DNA of 33,781 bases from an uncultured Burkholderiales bacterium (GCA_937872165.1 CALMOR010000045.1:12941-46721); one strand, 5' to 3'. Positions 10,068 through 20,476 are shown, counted from the first letter of the stretch. The notes: generated by a model not told the origin, from the letters alone. Made by a program: numbers and translations.

Positions 10068-10934
10068 ATGCCCGCGATCCTCGAACCCCAGCCGAGACTC
10101 GGCGACGTCCAGTGCATCACCGCGGCCGGCCTGCATCGGGTCGCGTGGCGCGAGTGGGGCGACCCCGACAACGACCGGGTGCTGGTCTGCGTCCACGGTC
10201 TCACGCGCGTGTCGAACGACTTCGACTTCTTCGCGAGGGCCGTCGCGGCCGATTATCGGGTGGTCTGTCCCGACATCGCCGGGCGTGGTCGCAGCGACCG
10301 GCTGCGCGATCCGATGCTCTACCAGGTGCCGACCTATGTCGGCGACATGGTGACGCTGCTCGCGCGCCTCGACGCGAAGACGCTGCACTGGTTCGGCACG
10401 TCGATGGGCGCGTTGATCGGACTCGTGCTCGCGTCGCTGCCGGGCTCGCCGATCGATCGACTGATCCTCAACGATGCCGGCCCGGTCCTGCAGGCGGCCG
10501 CGATCCGGCGCATCGGCGCCTATGTCGGCGAGGTGCCGCGCTTCGCGACGATCGACGAGGCCGAGTTCTACATCCGCACGATCGCGGCGCCCTTCGGTCC
10601 CCACAGCGACAGCGAGTGGCGCTTCCTCACGGAGGCCGTCATGCGTCGCGACGGCGACGCGTGGGTGCGTCACCACGATCCGGCGATCTCGGTGCCGTTC
10701 AAGGCCGTGCCCGAGACCGACACCACGCTGTGGCCGCTCTACGACGCGATCCGCTGTCCGGTGCTCGCGGTCCGCGGCGAGAAGTCGGACCTGCTGTCGC
10801 GCGAGACGCATGCGGAGATGGCGACGCGCGGACCTCGGGCGACGCTCGTGACGATCGCGAATGTCGGTCACGCGCCGACCTTCATCCACGAGGACCAGAT
10901 CGCGATCGCGCGGGACTTCCTGCTGGCGACCTGA
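10068..10934 (+). CDS. Alpha/beta fold hydrolase
   Basis: VCVHGLTRVSNDFDFF, FGTSMGALIG nucleophile elbow, DIAGRGRSDR, C-terminal GHAPTF catalytic His. Confidence 0.9.
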   Translation: MPAILEPQPRLGDVQCITAAGLHRVAWREWGDPDNDRVLVCVHGLTRVSNDFDFFARAVAADYRVVCPDIAGRGRSDRLRDPMLYQVPTYVGDMVTLLARLDAKTLHWFGTSMGALIGLVLASLPGSPIDRLILNDAGPVLQAAAIRRIGAYVGEVPRFATIDEAEFYIRTIAAPFGPHSDSEWRFLTEAVMRRDGDAWVRHHDPAISVPFKAVPETDTTLWPLYDAIRCPVLAVRGEKSDLLSRETHAEMATRGPRATLVTIANVGHAPTFIHEDQIAIARDFLLAT

Positions 10935-10944
10935 CGGTCCTTCG

Positions 10945-12873
10945 TTGAGCCGGCTCGCCTACCGGAAGGACATCGACGGACTGCGGGCCGTCGCCGTCCT
11001 GCTCGTCGTCGCGTATCACTTCGGGCTGCCGTTCGTCACCGGCGGATACATCGGGGTCGACGTCTTCTTCGTGATCTCGGGCTTCCTGATCGCATCGCTG
11101 CTCGAACGCGAGCCGGTGATCACGGCGCGCGTGCTGGCCGACTTCTACGCGCGCCGCATCAAGCGGCTGCTGCCGGCATTCGTCTTCGTCGCGCTGGTCG
11201 TGACGACGGTCGCCGCGACGCTGCTGCTGCCCGACGACTTCGAGGCCTTCCTGCGAAGCCTGCGCGAGTCGTTCCTGTTCCGCTCCAACGCGTACTTCGA
11301 GCGCGCGACCACCGGCTACTTCGCGGCGAATTCGGCGGAGTTGCCGTGGCTGCACACCTGGTCGCTCGCGATCGAATGGCAGTTCTATTTCGTCTTCCCG
11401 CCGCTGGTGTGGTTGCTCCGTCGAGGACCACGTCGCGTGTTCACCGGCACGCTGCTCGCCGGGGCTGCGCTCGGTATCGCGGTCTCGATCGCGATGACCG
11501 CGGCGCATCCCGAGCATGCGTACTACTCGGGGTACGCGCGCTTCTTCGAGTTCCTGGTCGGCGCGCTCGCGGCGACTTCGTCGATCGCCGCGCTCGAGGC
11601 GACGACCGCACGAACGGTCTCCGCGCTCGCGGTCGCCGGGCTCGTCGCGCTCTCGCTGCTCTTCGAGAGGCACACGTCGTTCCCCGGCCTGAACGCGGCC
11701 GGCGTCGCGCTCCTCGCGTTCGTCGCGATCGTGGCCGGACGCAGCGCGTCGGTGCTGTCGTCGGACGCGCTCGCGTTCGTCGGCCGACGCTCGTACGCGC
11801 TGTATCTGTGGCACTGGCCGGTAGTCGCCTTCCTCGCCTATCTGCAGCGTTCCCCCTCGGCACTCGAGAACGGGGCCTGGATCGCGCTCGTGTTCGTCCT
11901 CTCGGACGCGACCCATCGATGGGTCGAGCGGCCCGGCGTCGCGTCGCGCTGGCAGCTGCCAGCGACCGTCGCCGCCGGATGCGTGCTGCCGCTGTTGCTG
12001 ACGGCCGCCGCCCACGCGTTCGTCAGAGCGCACGACGGCTTCCCCGCGCGCTTCGGACCCGAGGCCGCCCACGCGGCCGGCAACCTGCGTGCGTTCGACG
12101 CGGGCGGCCCCGACCGTTGCCACGACTTCCGCGGCGGCGACATCGAATCCTGCGCGCGCGGCGACGTGAACGGAAGCCGCGTCGCGTTGCTGATCGGCGA
12201 CTCGCACGCGCGCCAGTACGAGGCCTTCCTGCAAGCGATGGCCGAGCGGGCGCACGTCAAGCTGTATGCGCTGACCGACAGCGAATGTCTCGCGCTCGAA
12301 GGCGTCGAGCTGCCGCCGCGTTTCGCGACGCGCGTCGCGTGCCGCGAGGCCAACGCGTCGCACTTCGCGCTGATCGCCCGTCGCCGCTTCGACTTCGTGC
12401 TGATCGCCCAGCGATGGATCGGCTATCCGCAGGAAGAGGTCGCGCGACTCGACGCGACGCTGACGACCATCGAGGCGACCGGCGCGGTCCCGATCGTCAT
12501 CGAGCCGATCGCCGAGGACGGCGGCAGCCCGAAGGACTGCTTCAATCGCCACCTCAAGCTGCGGACCGCCTATGCCGACGACTGCGTGATCGCCCGAGAC
12601 AACCCGTTCGGACGCGAAGCCAAGCGACGGATCGCGACGCTGATCGACGGGATGCGCGCGCGTCATCCGACCCTCGTCGTGATCGACCCGCAGGCCGTGC
12701 AATGCACCGGCGACGCGTGCGCGACCGTGATCGACGGGACCCCGATCTACAGCGATACTCATCACCTCGACGCGTTCGGCTCCGCCATGCTCGGCCGCGC
12801 GTGGTCGCTCCGCTTCGGCGATCCCTTCGGGCCCGGCATCGACCGGTCGCTCGCGGGACGCTCTTCACGATAG
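10945..12873 (+). CDS. Acyltransferase family 3 (OafA/YrhL type) with C-terminal SGNH domain
   Basis: YRKDIDGLRAVAVLLVVAYHFG..GGYIGVDVFFVISGFLI, multi-TM; C-terminal IGDSHARQYEAF and SDTHHLDAFG (DxxH). Likely TTG start at 10945. Confidence 0.9.
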   Translation: MSRLAYRKDIDGLRAVAVLLVVAYHFGLPFVTGGYIGVDVFFVISGFLIASLLEREPVITARVLADFYARRIKRLLPAFVFVALVVTTVAATLLLPDDFEAFLRSLRESFLFRSNAYFERATTGYFAANSAELPWLHTWSLAIEWQFYFVFPPLVWLLRRGPRRVFTGTLLAGAALGIAVSIAMTAAHPEHAYYSGYARFFEFLVGALAATSSIAALEATTARTVSALAVAGLVALSLLFERHTSFPGLNAAGVALLAFVAIVAGRSASVLSSDALAFVGRRSYALYLWHWPVVAFLAYLQRSPSALENGAWIALVFVLSDATHRWVERPGVASRWQLPATVAAGCVLPLLLTAAAHAFVRAHDGFPARFGPEAAHAAGNLRAFDAGGPDRCHDFRGGDIESCARGDVNGSRVALLIGDSHARQYEAFLQAMAERAHVKLYALTDSECLALEGVELPPRFATRVACREANASHFALIARRRFDFVLIAQRWIGYPQEEVARLDATLTTIEATGAVPIVIEPIAEDGGSPKDCFNRHLKLRTAYADDCVIARDNPFGREAKRRIATLIDGMRARHPTLVVIDPQAVQCTGDACATVIDGTPIYSDTHHLDAFGSAMLGRAWSLRFGDPFGPGIDRSLAGRSSR

Positions 12874-12881
12874 GACCCGCC

Positions 12882-13247
12882 ATGCAGGAACCCCCCGCCG
12901 TCACGCGACTCCACGTCGGCCCGCGACTCTCGGAAGCCGCGATCTTCAACGGCATCATCCATCTCGCCGGGCAGATCGCGGAAGACACGAAGGCCGATGC
13001 GTTCGAGCAGACCCGCGAAGTGCTCGGCCATGTCGACCGCCTGCTCGCGGAGTGCGGCAGCGACCGGCGTCACATCCTCAATGCGACCGTCTACCTCGCG
13101 AGCATCGAGCACTATGCCGAGATGAACCGGGCATGGGACGCGTGGGTCGAGCCGGGCGCCACGCCTCCGCGCGCGACGGTGGAAGCCAAGCTCGCCCGTC
13201 CCGAGCTGCTCGTCGAGATCCAGGTCATCGCGGCGCGGATGGTCTGA
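12882..13247 (+). CDS. RidA/YjgF/YER057c family protein
   Basis: FNGIIHLAGQIAEDTKADAFEQTREVLGHVDRLLAECGSDRRHILNATVYLASI and PPRATVEAKLARPELLVEIQVIA typical of RidA family. Confidence 0.92.
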   Translation: MQEPPAVTRLHVGPRLSEAAIFNGIIHLAGQIAEDTKADAFEQTREVLGHVDRLLAECGSDRRHILNATVYLASIEHYAEMNRAWDAWVEPGATPPRATVEAKLARPELLVEIQVIAARMV

Positions 13248-14091
13248 GGCCGGACAGCGGGTCCTGACGATAGTAGGCACGCAGCAACGCGTACCAGTCG
13301 GGATAGGCCTCGTGCAGCCGACCCGGCGCGACGAAGAAGGCTTCGCTGGTGACCGAGAAGAACTCCCCTTCGTCGTTGGCCGCGTACGGGTCGAGCGGCA
13401 GCGTCGCGTACCAGCGGTCGGCGCGCGCGGACTCCGGATCGACGTTGCGCGGGATCGAACGTTCGACCGCCTCCACGCGGCCGGCGAAGTCGTCGAAGCT
13501 CGATGCCAGCACGTCGAGCCAGCGAGCCGGCTCGAGGCCGCGATGCAGCGCGCGCGAGAACGACGGCATGCCGTCGACCGCTCCATTGTTCATGTCGAGC
13601 TTGTGCGCGAACTCGTGGATGACGACGTTGAACGCGAACGGCGACGGACGCTTCGCCTTGGCGTCGCGTTCCGCTGCGTCCCACGCCAGCACCACCGGTC
13701 CGTCGTCCCAGGACTCGCCGGCGATCGCCTCGGTCCACGCGTGGACCACGCCGTCCTCGTCGACGATCTGGCGATCGACGATGAAGTCGTCGGGGTACAC
13801 GATGATCTCGGCGAAGGTCGGATAAGTCTCGACCCCGAGTTCCAGGATCGGCAGACAGGCCTGGGTCGCGATGCGCGCGACCATCGCGTCGGTGACCACG
13901 AGACCCCCTGCTCCGTTGACGGCCTTGGTCGCGAGGAAGGCTCCGCAGGCGGCCCGCAGCCGTCGCGAAGCATCGCCGTCGAGCCGCGCGAGGAAGGGCT
14001 GAGCACCGACCACCGTGCCCCAGCCTTGGTCGTCGATCCAGTCCGAGCGGTCGATCGGCGCGCGCGCCGCGCGGGCGAAGGGCCAGCGCAT
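13225..14091 (-). CDS. mtfA: MtfA-like zinc-dependent peptidase (M90 family)
   Basis: VIHEFAHKLDMNNGAVDGMP metal-binding HExxH-like motif, EFFSVTSEAFFVAP; 7 nt downstream of the iscX stop. Confidence 0.87.
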   Translation of the reverse strand: MRWPFARAARAPIDRSDWIDDQGWGTVVGAQPFLARLDGDASRRLRAACGAFLATKAVNGAGGLVVTDAMVARIATQACLPILELGVETYPTFAEIIVYPDDFIVDRQIVDEDGVVHAWTEAIAGESWDDGPVVLAWDAAERDAKAKRPSPFAFNVVIHEFAHKLDMNNGAVDGMPSFSRALHRGLEPARWLDVLASSFDDFAGRVEAVERSIPRNVDPESARADRWYATLPLDPYAANDEGEFFSVTSEAFFVAPGRLHEAYPDWYALLRAYYRQDPLSGLRPSAPR

Positions 14092-14098
14092 CGGGACG

Positions 14099-14293
14099 CT
14101 ACGAGACCTCGTCGATCCAGGCGGCCTGGATCGCCTCGAGGATCTTCTCTCCCGAGCGCGCGGGGTCGTCGTCGAACTCCTCGAGCTCGGTGACCCAGCG
14201 ATGCAGGTCGGTGAAGCGGATCTTCCGCGGATCCACTTCGCCATGGGCCTCCTGCAGCGCGATCGCGATGTCTTCGATGTCGGTCCACTTCAT
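14099..14293 (-). CDS. iscX: Fe-S cluster assembly protein IscX
   Basis: MKWTDIEDIAIALQEAHGEVDPRKIRFTDLHRWV...FDDDP; ATGA overlap with fdx. Confidence 0.94.
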   Translation of the reverse strand: MKWTDIEDIAIALQEAHGEVDPRKIRFTDLHRWVTELEEFDDDPARSGEKILEAIQAAWIDEVS

Positions 14294-14631
14294 CAGCCAT
14301 TCTCCTTGGCGTGATTGATCGAGTAACGAGGGATCTCGAGGACCAGGTCCGAGGCGGGCATCATCGCCTGGCACGACAGCCGCGACCGCGGCGTCAGTCC
14401 CCAGGCCTGGTCGAGCAGGTCGTCCTCGTTGTCGTCCGACGGCTCGAGACGATCGTAGCCGTCCTTCACGATCACATGGCAGGTCGTGCAGGCCGCCGAC
14501 ATCTCGCAGGCATGCTCGATGTCGACGTGCTGCCCGAGCAGGTTGACGCAGAGGCTCTTGCCGACAGTGGCTTCGAAGGTCTTGCCTTCGGGACAGATGG
14601 AGGGATGCGGAAGGACCGTGATCGTCGGCAT
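14293..14631 (-). CDS. fdx: ISC system [2Fe-2S] ferredoxin
   Basis: EHACEMSAACTTCHVIV (Cx5Cx2C), DLLDQAWGLTPRSRLSCQA; operon position. Confidence 0.95.
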   Translation of the reverse strand: MPTITVLPHPSICPEGKTFEATVGKSLCVNLLGQHVDIEHACEMSAACTTCHVIVKDGYDRLEPSDDNEDDLLDQAWGLTPRSRLSCQAMMPASDLVLEIPRYSINHAKENG

Positions 14632-14687
14632 GGTTGGGTCGGGTTGGGACGCGTCGAGATGCGCCGGGGTCGTGCCGCGACGACGGG

Positions 14688-16568
14688 TCAGGCGATCTCG
14701 TCGAGCCGCTTGCCGGTCAGCGCGCGACGCACGCTCGCGTCCATGCGCAGCTCGGCGAAGCGTTCGGTGCCGTGCGACAGCGCGTCGATCGCGTCCTTGA
14801 TGGCGCCGTGGTCGTCGCCGATCGCGGCGCGGCGGACCGCATCGATCCGGCAGCGGATGCGCACGATCTCGTCGTCGTCGAGCAGCGCGGCGTCCGCGGC
14901 GAGCGCGGACTCGGTCGCCTCGATCATCCGCTGCGCTTCGACCTGCTGTTCGCGCAGCGCCCGTACGCGCATGTCGGAGTCGGCGGCGCCGAAGCTGTCC
15001 TGCAGCATCCGCGCGACCTCGTCGTCGGCGAGACCGAACGACGGCTTGACGGCGATGCCGGCCTCGACGTTGGACGTCGTCTCGCGCGCGGAGACCGACA
15101 GCAGACCGTCGGCATCGACCTGATAGGTCACGCGGATGCGGGCGGCGCCGGCCGTCATCGGCGGGATGCCGCGCAGCTCGAAGCGTGCGAGCGAACGGCA
15201 GTCGCTCACGAGTTCGCGTTCGCCCTGCACGACGTGGATCGCCATCGCGGTCTGGCCGTCCTTGAAGGTCGTGAACTCCTGCGCGCGCGCGACCGGGATG
15301 GTCGAGTTGCGCGGGATGATCTTCTCGGCGAGACCCCCCATCGTCTCGACGCCGAGCGACAGCGGCAGCACGTCGAGCAGCAGCCATTCGTCGCCGTCGG
15401 CCGCACGGTTGCCGGCCAGCGCATCGGCCTGCAGGGCCGCGCCCAGCGCGACCACGCGATCGGGATCGAGGTCGGTCAGCGGCGGCTTGCCGAAGTGACG
15501 TTCGACCGCGGCGCGGACCTGCGGCATGCGCGTCGCCCCGCCGACCATCACGATGCCGACGATGTCGTCGACCGCGAGCTTCGCGTCGTCGAGGCTGCGC
15601 GAGGCCGCGTCCAGCGTGCGCGCGACGAGATCGGCGGTCGCGGCCGCGAAGGCATCGCGCGTCACCGGGACGTGGCGATGCACGCCCGCCGCCTCGAACG
15701 CGAGGTCGACGATCGACGCATCGCTGAGTTCCTCCTTGACCGCGCGCGCGCGCGCCGACAGACGCGCGTGCTCGGCGTCGCTCAACGCGTCGGGCGCGAC
15801 GCCCGCGGCCGCGAGCGCGAGGTCCGCGAGGCGCGCGTCGAAGTCGTCGCCACCGAGCGCGGTATCGCCTCCGGTCGCGAGCACCTCGAAGACGCCTTTG
15901 GTGAGTCGCAGGATCGACAGGTCGAAGGTGCCGCCGCCCAGATCGTAGACCGCATAGACGCCTTCGACGCCGTTGTCGAGGCCGTAGGCCACGGCGGCCG
16001 CGGTCGGCTCGTTGAGGAGGCGCAGCACCGTGATGCCGGCCAGCTGCGCGGCGTTCTTGGTCGCCTGTCGCTGGGCATCGTCGAAGTACGCGGGCACCGT
16101 GATCACCGCACCGACGAGGTCGTCGCCGAGCGTGTCCTCGGCGCGTTGCCGCAGCGTCGCGAGGATCTCGGCCGATACCTCGACCGGCGTCTTGACGCCG
16201 GCCCGGGTCGACAGCCGCACTTGCCGGCCGCCGGTCGACGCGTCGACGAGGTCGTAGCGCGAGGCGGCGTTGTCGCCGACCTCGTCGAGGCTTCGCCCCA
16301 TCAGACGCTTCACCGACACGATCGTGTTGCGCGGATCGCTCGCGCGCTGGGCGAGGGCGTCGTGGCCGATGCTCGCGCTGCCGTCCTCGCGGTAGTGCAC
16401 GGCCGACGGCAGCAGCACGCGTCCTTCCTCGTCGGGCAGCACCTCGGCGACACCGCTGCGCACCGTCGCGACGAGCGAGTTGGTGGTGCCGAGATCGATG
16501 CCGACCGCCAGCCGCCGCTGGTGCGGGGCCGGCGCCATGCCCGGCTCGGAGATCTGCAGCAGCGCCAT
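14688..16568 (-). CDS. hscA: Fe-S protein assembly chaperone HscA (Hsp70 family)
   Basis: [60 protein letters not shown]; start [10 protein letters not shown] at 16568. Confidence 0.96.
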   Translation of the reverse strand: MALLQISEPGMAPAPHQRRLAVGIDLGTTNSLVATVRSGVAEVLPDEEGRVLLPSAVHYREDGSASIGHDALAQRASDPRNTIVSVKRLMGRSLDEVGDNAASRYDLVDASTGGRQVRLSTRAGVKTPVEVSAEILATLRQRAEDTLGDDLVGAVITVPAYFDDAQRQATKNAAQLAGITVLRLLNEPTAAAVAYGLDNGVEGVYAVYDLGGGTFDLSILRLTKGVFEVLATGGDTALGGDDFDARLADLALAAAGVAPDALSDAEHARLSARARAVKEELSDASIVDLAFEAAGVHRHVPVTRDAFAAATADLVARTLDAASRSLDDAKLAVDDIVGIVMVGGATRMPQVRAAVERHFGKPPLTDLDPDRVVALGAALQADALAGNRAADGDEWLLLDVLPLSLGVETMGGLAEKIIPRNSTIPVARAQEFTTFKDGQTAMAIHVVQGERELVSDCRSLARFELRGIPPMTAGAARIRVTYQVDADGLLSVSARETTSNVEAGIAVKPSFGLADDEVARMLQDSFGAADSDMRVRALREQQVEAQRMIEATESALAADAALLDDDEIVRIRCRIDAVRRAAIGDDHGAIKDAIDALSHGTERFAELRMDASVRRALTGKRLDEIA

Positions 16569-17098
16569 CAGTGCGCGGCCGCGCGCTGCATCGCCGAACG
16601 GATGTCGTCGGCGAAGCGCTCGACGAACATCCACTCGCGCACGCGTTCGGTCGCCGCCGCGGCGTCGCCCTCGCGATCGAGCGCCTGCTCGACCTCGTCG
16701 CGCAACCGGACCCGCTTCGCATCGAGCTGACCGCGCAGCGCATCGACGGCCGCGTCGTCGGCGCCGGCGCGCGCGTCGTCGAGCGCCTCACGCCACTCGA
16801 GCTGCTGCATCAGGAAGGCCGGCGGCATCGTCGTGTCGTGTTCGTCGGCCGGGTCGCGGCCGCGCAGCACGCAGAGGTAGATGGCGCGCTTCAACGGATC
16901 GCGGAGGATGCCGTACGCCTCGTTGGCGCGCGTCGCCCACTGCAGCGCGACGCGCTGCTCGGCCGCGCCCTGCCGCGCGAAGCGATCGGGATGGACCTGC
17001 ATCTGCACCTCGCGATACGCGCGGTCGAGCGCTGGCGCGTCGAGAGCGAAGCGCTCGGGCAGGCCGAACAGCGCGAAGTGGTTGTCGTGGATGTCCAT
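16568..17098 (-). CDS. hscB: Fe-S protein assembly co-chaperone HscB
   Basis: [35 protein letters not shown] (J-domain HPD), [15 protein letters not shown]. Confidence 0.94.
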   Translation of the reverse strand: MDIHDNHFALFGLPERFALDAPALDRAYREVQMQVHPDRFARQGAAEQRVALQWATRANEAYGILRDPLKRAIYLCVLRGRDPADEHDTTMPPAFLMQQLEWREALDDARAGADDAAVDALRGQLDAKRVRLRDEVEQALDREGDAAAATERVREWMFVERFADDIRSAMQRAAAH

Positions 17099-17122
17099 CG
17101 AGTCGAGGTGTTGCAGCCCATC

Positions 17123-17148
17123 AAAAAAACAAGGCGGCCGCGCCGCCT
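17123..17148 (-). terminator. Rho-independent terminator-like hairpin between iscA and hscB
   Basis: Minus strand AGGCGGC-GCG-GCCGCCT followed by TGTTTTTTT. Confidence 0.65.
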
Positions 17149-17173
17149 CGTGGTGACCGCACGTGGACCGCGA

Positions 17174-17554
17174 TCAGATGCGGAAGCTCTCGCCGCAGCC
17201 GCATTCGTCCTTGACGTTGGGGTTCCTGAACTTGAACCCTTCGTTCAATCCCTCGCGCGCGAAGTCGAGTTCGGTGCCGTCGATGTACGGCAGGCTCTTC
17301 GGGTCGACGTAGACCTTCACGCCGTGGCTCTCGAACACGCGGTCCTCCGCGACGGGCTCGTCGACGTACTCGAGCTTGTAGGCCAGGCCCGAGCAGCCGG
17401 TGGTACGCACGCCGACCCGCAGACCGTGGCCCTTGCCGCGTCGCTCGATGTAGCGGGCGACATGGCGCGCGGCCTTCTCGGTCAGCGCCACGCCCGACTC
17501 GAGCGCCCCGGCAGCGACCGCCTCGACCTTCGTGTAGACCGGTTCCGTGACCAT
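17174..17554 (-). CDS. iscA: Iron-sulfur cluster assembly protein IscA
   Basis: [19 protein letters not shown] ... DECGCGESF: three conserved Cys of A-type carriers; between iscU and hscB. Confidence 0.93.
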   Translation of the reverse strand: MVTEPVYTKVEAVAAGALESGVALTEKAARHVARYIERRGKGHGLRVGVRTTGCSGLAYKLEYVDEPVAEDRVFESHGVKVYVDPKSLPYIDGTELDFAREGLNEGFKFRNPNVKDECGCGESFRI

Positions 17555-17556
17555 GA

Positions 17557-17967
17557 TCAGGCGGCCTTCTTCTCCGCGACAGCCGCGTCGACGTGCTTGG
17601 CGCGATAGTCCTGCACGGCCGCCTTGATCGCGTCCTCGGCGAGGATCGAGCAGTGGATCTTGACCGGCGGCAGCGCGAGCTCCTCGGCGATCGCCGTGTT
17701 GCGGATGCTCATCGCCTCGTCGAGCGTCTTGCCCTTGACCCATTCGGTCACGAGCGACGACGACGCGATGGCCGAGCCGCAGCCGTAGGTCTTGAACTTC
17801 GCGTCCTCGATGCGGCCGTCCGACCCGACGCGGATCTGCAGCTTCATCACGTCGCCGCAGGCGGGCGCGCCGACCATGCCGGTCCCGACCGCGTCGTCGC
17901 CGCCCTGGAAGGAGCCGACGTTGCGCGGGTTCTCGTAATGGTCCAGTACCTTGTCGCTGTATGCCAT
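17557..17967 (-). CDS. iscU: Fe-S cluster assembly scaffold IscU
   Basis: [43 protein letters not shown] (LPPVK HscA-recognition motif). Confidence 0.97.
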   Translation of the reverse strand: MAYSDKVLDHYENPRNVGSFQGGDDAVGTGMVGAPACGDVMKLQIRVGSDGRIEDAKFKTYGCGSAIASSSLVTEWVKGKTLDEAMSIRNTAIAEELALPPVKIHCSILAEDAIKAAVQDYRAKHVDAAVAEKKAA

Positions 17968-18040
17968 GTTCTTCTCCGTTGATGCCGACGACCGCGAAGG
18001 ATGCCGCGTCGACCGTCCGTTGACTGTCAGACCCGGACCC

Positions 18041-19255
18041 TCAATGGGCCGCCCACTGGATGGATTCCATGTCGACGCCGTCCTTGTACATGTCCCACAG
18101 CGGCGACAGGTCGCGCAGCTTGGCGATCTTCGACTTCAGCAGGTCGATCGCGAAGTCGACGTCCTCCTCGGTCGTGAAGCGACCGATCGTGAAGCGGATC
18201 GACGAATGCGCGAGCTCGTCGCTGCGACCCAGCGCCCGCAGCACGTAGCTGGGCTCGAGGCTCGCCGACGTGCAGGCCGAACCGGACGAGACCGCCAGCT
18301 CCTTGATGCCCATGATCAGCGACTCGCCCTCGACGAAGTTGAAGCTGACGTTGAGGTTGTGCGGAACGCGATGCTCGGCATCGCCGTTGAGATACACCTC
18401 CTCGATGTCCGACAGCCCGTTCCACAGCCGGTCGTGCAGCATGCGCACGCGCTCGTTCTCGGTGTTCATCTCGAGGCGCGCGAGCCGGTAGGCCTCGCCC
18501 ATGCCGACGATCTGATGGGTCGCCAGCGTGCCCGACCGCATGCCGCGCTCGTGACCGCCGCCGTGCATCTGCGCTTCGAGCCGCACGCGCGGCTTGCGCC
18601 GGACATACAGCGCGCCGATGCCCTTCGGGCCATAGGTCTTGTGCGCGGTGAAGGTCATCAGGTCGACCTTCCAGTTCCTCAGGTCGATGGCGACCTTGCC
18701 GGTGGCCTGGGCCGCGTCGCAATGGAAGATGATGCCGCGTTCGCGACACAGCTCGCCGATCGCGGGGATGTCCTGGACGACGCCGATCTCGTTGTTGACC
18801 AGCATCACCGAGACCAGCACGGTGTCCGGCCGCATCGCGTCGCGCAGTTGATCGAGCGTGATCAGGCCGTCGGGCTGCGGCTGCAGATAGGTGACCTCGA
18901 AGCCTTCGCGCTCGAGTTCGCGGCAGGTGTCGAGCACGGCCTTGTGTTCGGTCTTGACCGTGATGAGGTGCTTGCCCTTCTCCTTGTAGAAGTGCGCCGC
19001 GCCCTTGATGGCGAGGTTGTCGCCCTCGGTCGCCCCGGACGTCCAGATGATCTCGCGCGGATCGCAGTCGACGAGCTTGGCGACCTCTTCGCGGGCGTTC
19101 TCCACGGCCTGCTCGGCGCTCCAGCCGTAGGGATGGCTGCGCGACGCGGGATTGCCGAACTGCGACGTCAGGAAGGGAATCATCTTCTCGGCGACGCGCG
19201 GATCGACCGGCGTGGTGGCCGAATAGTCCATGTAGATCGGGAGGACGGGTTGCAT
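18041..19255 (-). CDS. iscS: Cysteine desulfurase IscS
   Basis: [55 protein letters not shown] (PLP Lys), [17 protein letters not shown] (active-site Cys loop). Confidence 0.97.
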   Translation of the reverse strand: MQPVLPIYMDYSATTPVDPRVAEKMIPFLTSQFGNPASRSHPYGWSAEQAVENAREEVAKLVDCDPREIIWTSGATEGDNLAIKGAAHFYKEKGKHLITVKTEHKAVLDTCRELEREGFEVTYLQPQPDGLITLDQLRDAMRPDTVLVSVMLVNNEIGVVQDIPAIGELCRERGIIFHCDAAQATGKVAIDLRNWKVDLMTFTAHKTYGPKGIGALYVRRKPRVRLEAQMHGGGHERGMRSGTLATHQIVGMGEAYRLARLEMNTENERVRMLHDRLWNGLSDIEEVYLNGDAEHRVPHNLNVSFNFVEGESLIMGIKELAVSSGSACTSASLEPSYVLRALGRSDELAHSSIRFTIGRFTTEEDVDFAIDLLKSKIAKLRDLSPLWDMYKDGVDMESIQWAAH

Positions 19256-19263
19256 GCGGTTTC

Positions 19264-19776
19264 CTAGTTGACCAGCGCTTGCGGGGCGCGCTCTTCGACG
19301 GCCTTGTCGCAGGGGGGACGACGATCGCGGAGCACGTGGACCCGCGGCGACTTCTCGCAGAGCACCAGGCGTTCGCGCTGCTCGACGACCAGCGCTTCGA
19401 GCGAGACGCCGTCGAGGTACTCGACCATGTGGGTGTTGAGATTGGCCCACAGGTCGTGAGTGAGGCAGCGCCGGTCGTCGAGGCAGTTCTCCTTGCCCTT
19501 GCACTGCGTCGCGTCGACCGGTTCGTCGACCGCGTCGATGATCTCGGCGACCGAGATGCGGCCGGCCGCGCGGCCGAGGCGATAGCCGCCTCCGGGCCCG
19601 CGCACGCTCTCGACCAGCGCGTTGCGCCGCAGCTTCCCGAACAACTGTTCGAGGTACGACAGCGAGATGCTCTGCCGGCCGCTGATGCCGGCCAGCGCCA
19701 CCGGACCGGCGTGCTCGCGCAACGCGAGATCGATCATCGCGGTGACGGCAAAACGACCTTTGGTGGTGAGACGCAT
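19264..19776 (-). CDS. iscR: Rrf2 family Fe-S cluster-responsive regulator IscR
   Basis: [40 protein letters not shown] with the three cluster-ligand Cys. Confidence 0.96.
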   Translation of the reverse strand: MRLTTKGRFAVTAMIDLALREHAGPVALAGISGRQSISLSYLEQLFGKLRRNALVESVRGPGGGYRLGRAAGRISVAEIIDAVDEPVDATQCKGKENCLDDRRCLTHDLWANLNTHMVEYLDGVSLEALVVEQRERLVLCEKSPRVHVLRDRRPPCDKAVEERAPQALVN

Positions 19777-19823
19777 CGGGAACGGCGAGGAACGCGGCTT
19801 GCGGACAGGACGCGAACGATACT

Positions 19824-19848
19824 ATTCCCGAGTAAATCAGTCAAGTAT
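19824..19848 (-). promoter_or_regulatory. Type 1 IscR binding site overlapping the iscR promoter
   Basis: Minus-strand ATACTTGACTGATTTACTCGGGAAT matches the E. coli type 1 consensus ATASYYGACTRWWWYAGTCRRSTAT at 23 of 25 positions; contains -35-like TTGACT, with TATCGT 17 nt downstream as possible -10. Confidence 0.75.
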
Positions 19849-19885
19849 TGCGGCTTCACGAGCCGCAGCGCGAAGCCTGCTCGCG

Positions 19886-20389
19886 TCAGGCGGCGGCCTT
19901 CTGCGCCATGCGTCGACGAACGAAGTCGACGAGGTTGACGCACGCGTCCTCGACGTAGTCGAGGACGGTCTCGAACCCGTCCGCGCCGCCGTAGTACGGG
20001 TCGGGGATCACCGCGGACTCGTGTTCGGTCGCGAAGCTCATCAGCAACTTGATCTTGTGGTGGTACTGACGCGGCGCGAGCTGCTGCAGCATCGCGTGGT
20101 TTTCCCAATCCATCGCGAGGACCAGATCGTAGGTCGCGAAGTCTTCCTTCGTGATCTGACGGGCCACCAGCGACTCCATCTCGTAGCCGCGCTTCCTGGC
20201 CGCGCGCGTGGCCCGCGCGTCGGGTGCCTCGCCGATGTGGAAGCCGTGCGTGCCGGCGGAGTCGACGACCACGTGCTTCTCGAGTCCGGCTTCACGGACC
20301 TTGGTGCGGAAGACGGCCTCGGCCGTGGGAGACCTGCAGATGTTGCCCATGCAGACGATGAGGATCTTGAACGCTTCGTACTTCGGCAT
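19886..20389 (-). CDS. Low molecular weight protein-tyrosine-phosphatase
   Basis: ILIVCMGNICRSPTAEAVF (CX5R P-loop) and VIPDPYYGGADGFETVLDYVEDA (DPYY). Confidence 0.95.
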   Translation of the reverse strand: MPKYEAFKILIVCMGNICRSPTAEAVFRTKVREAGLEKHVVVDSAGTHGFHIGEAPDARATRAARKRGYEMESLVARQITKEDFATYDLVLAMDWENHAMLQQLAPRQYHHKIKLLMSFATEHESAVIPDPYYGGADGFETVLDYVEDACVNLVDFVRRRMAQKAAA

Positions 20390-20476
20390 GACTCTTCACC
20401 CAATCCGGTGGAATAAGAAACCCTTGCGATCCGAGCGCCGCGACCGCTGCGGCTCCGACTCGAATCGACCGCCTGA

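Noticed and set aside
10882-12765. 627-aa - strand ORF antisense to the acyltransferase
   Set aside because: Arg/Asp/Gln-rich shadow frame in high-GC DNA; no motif.
14634-16730. 698-aa + strand ORF antisense to hscA
   Set aside because: Antisense shadow of a clear Hsp70 gene; no recognisable domain.
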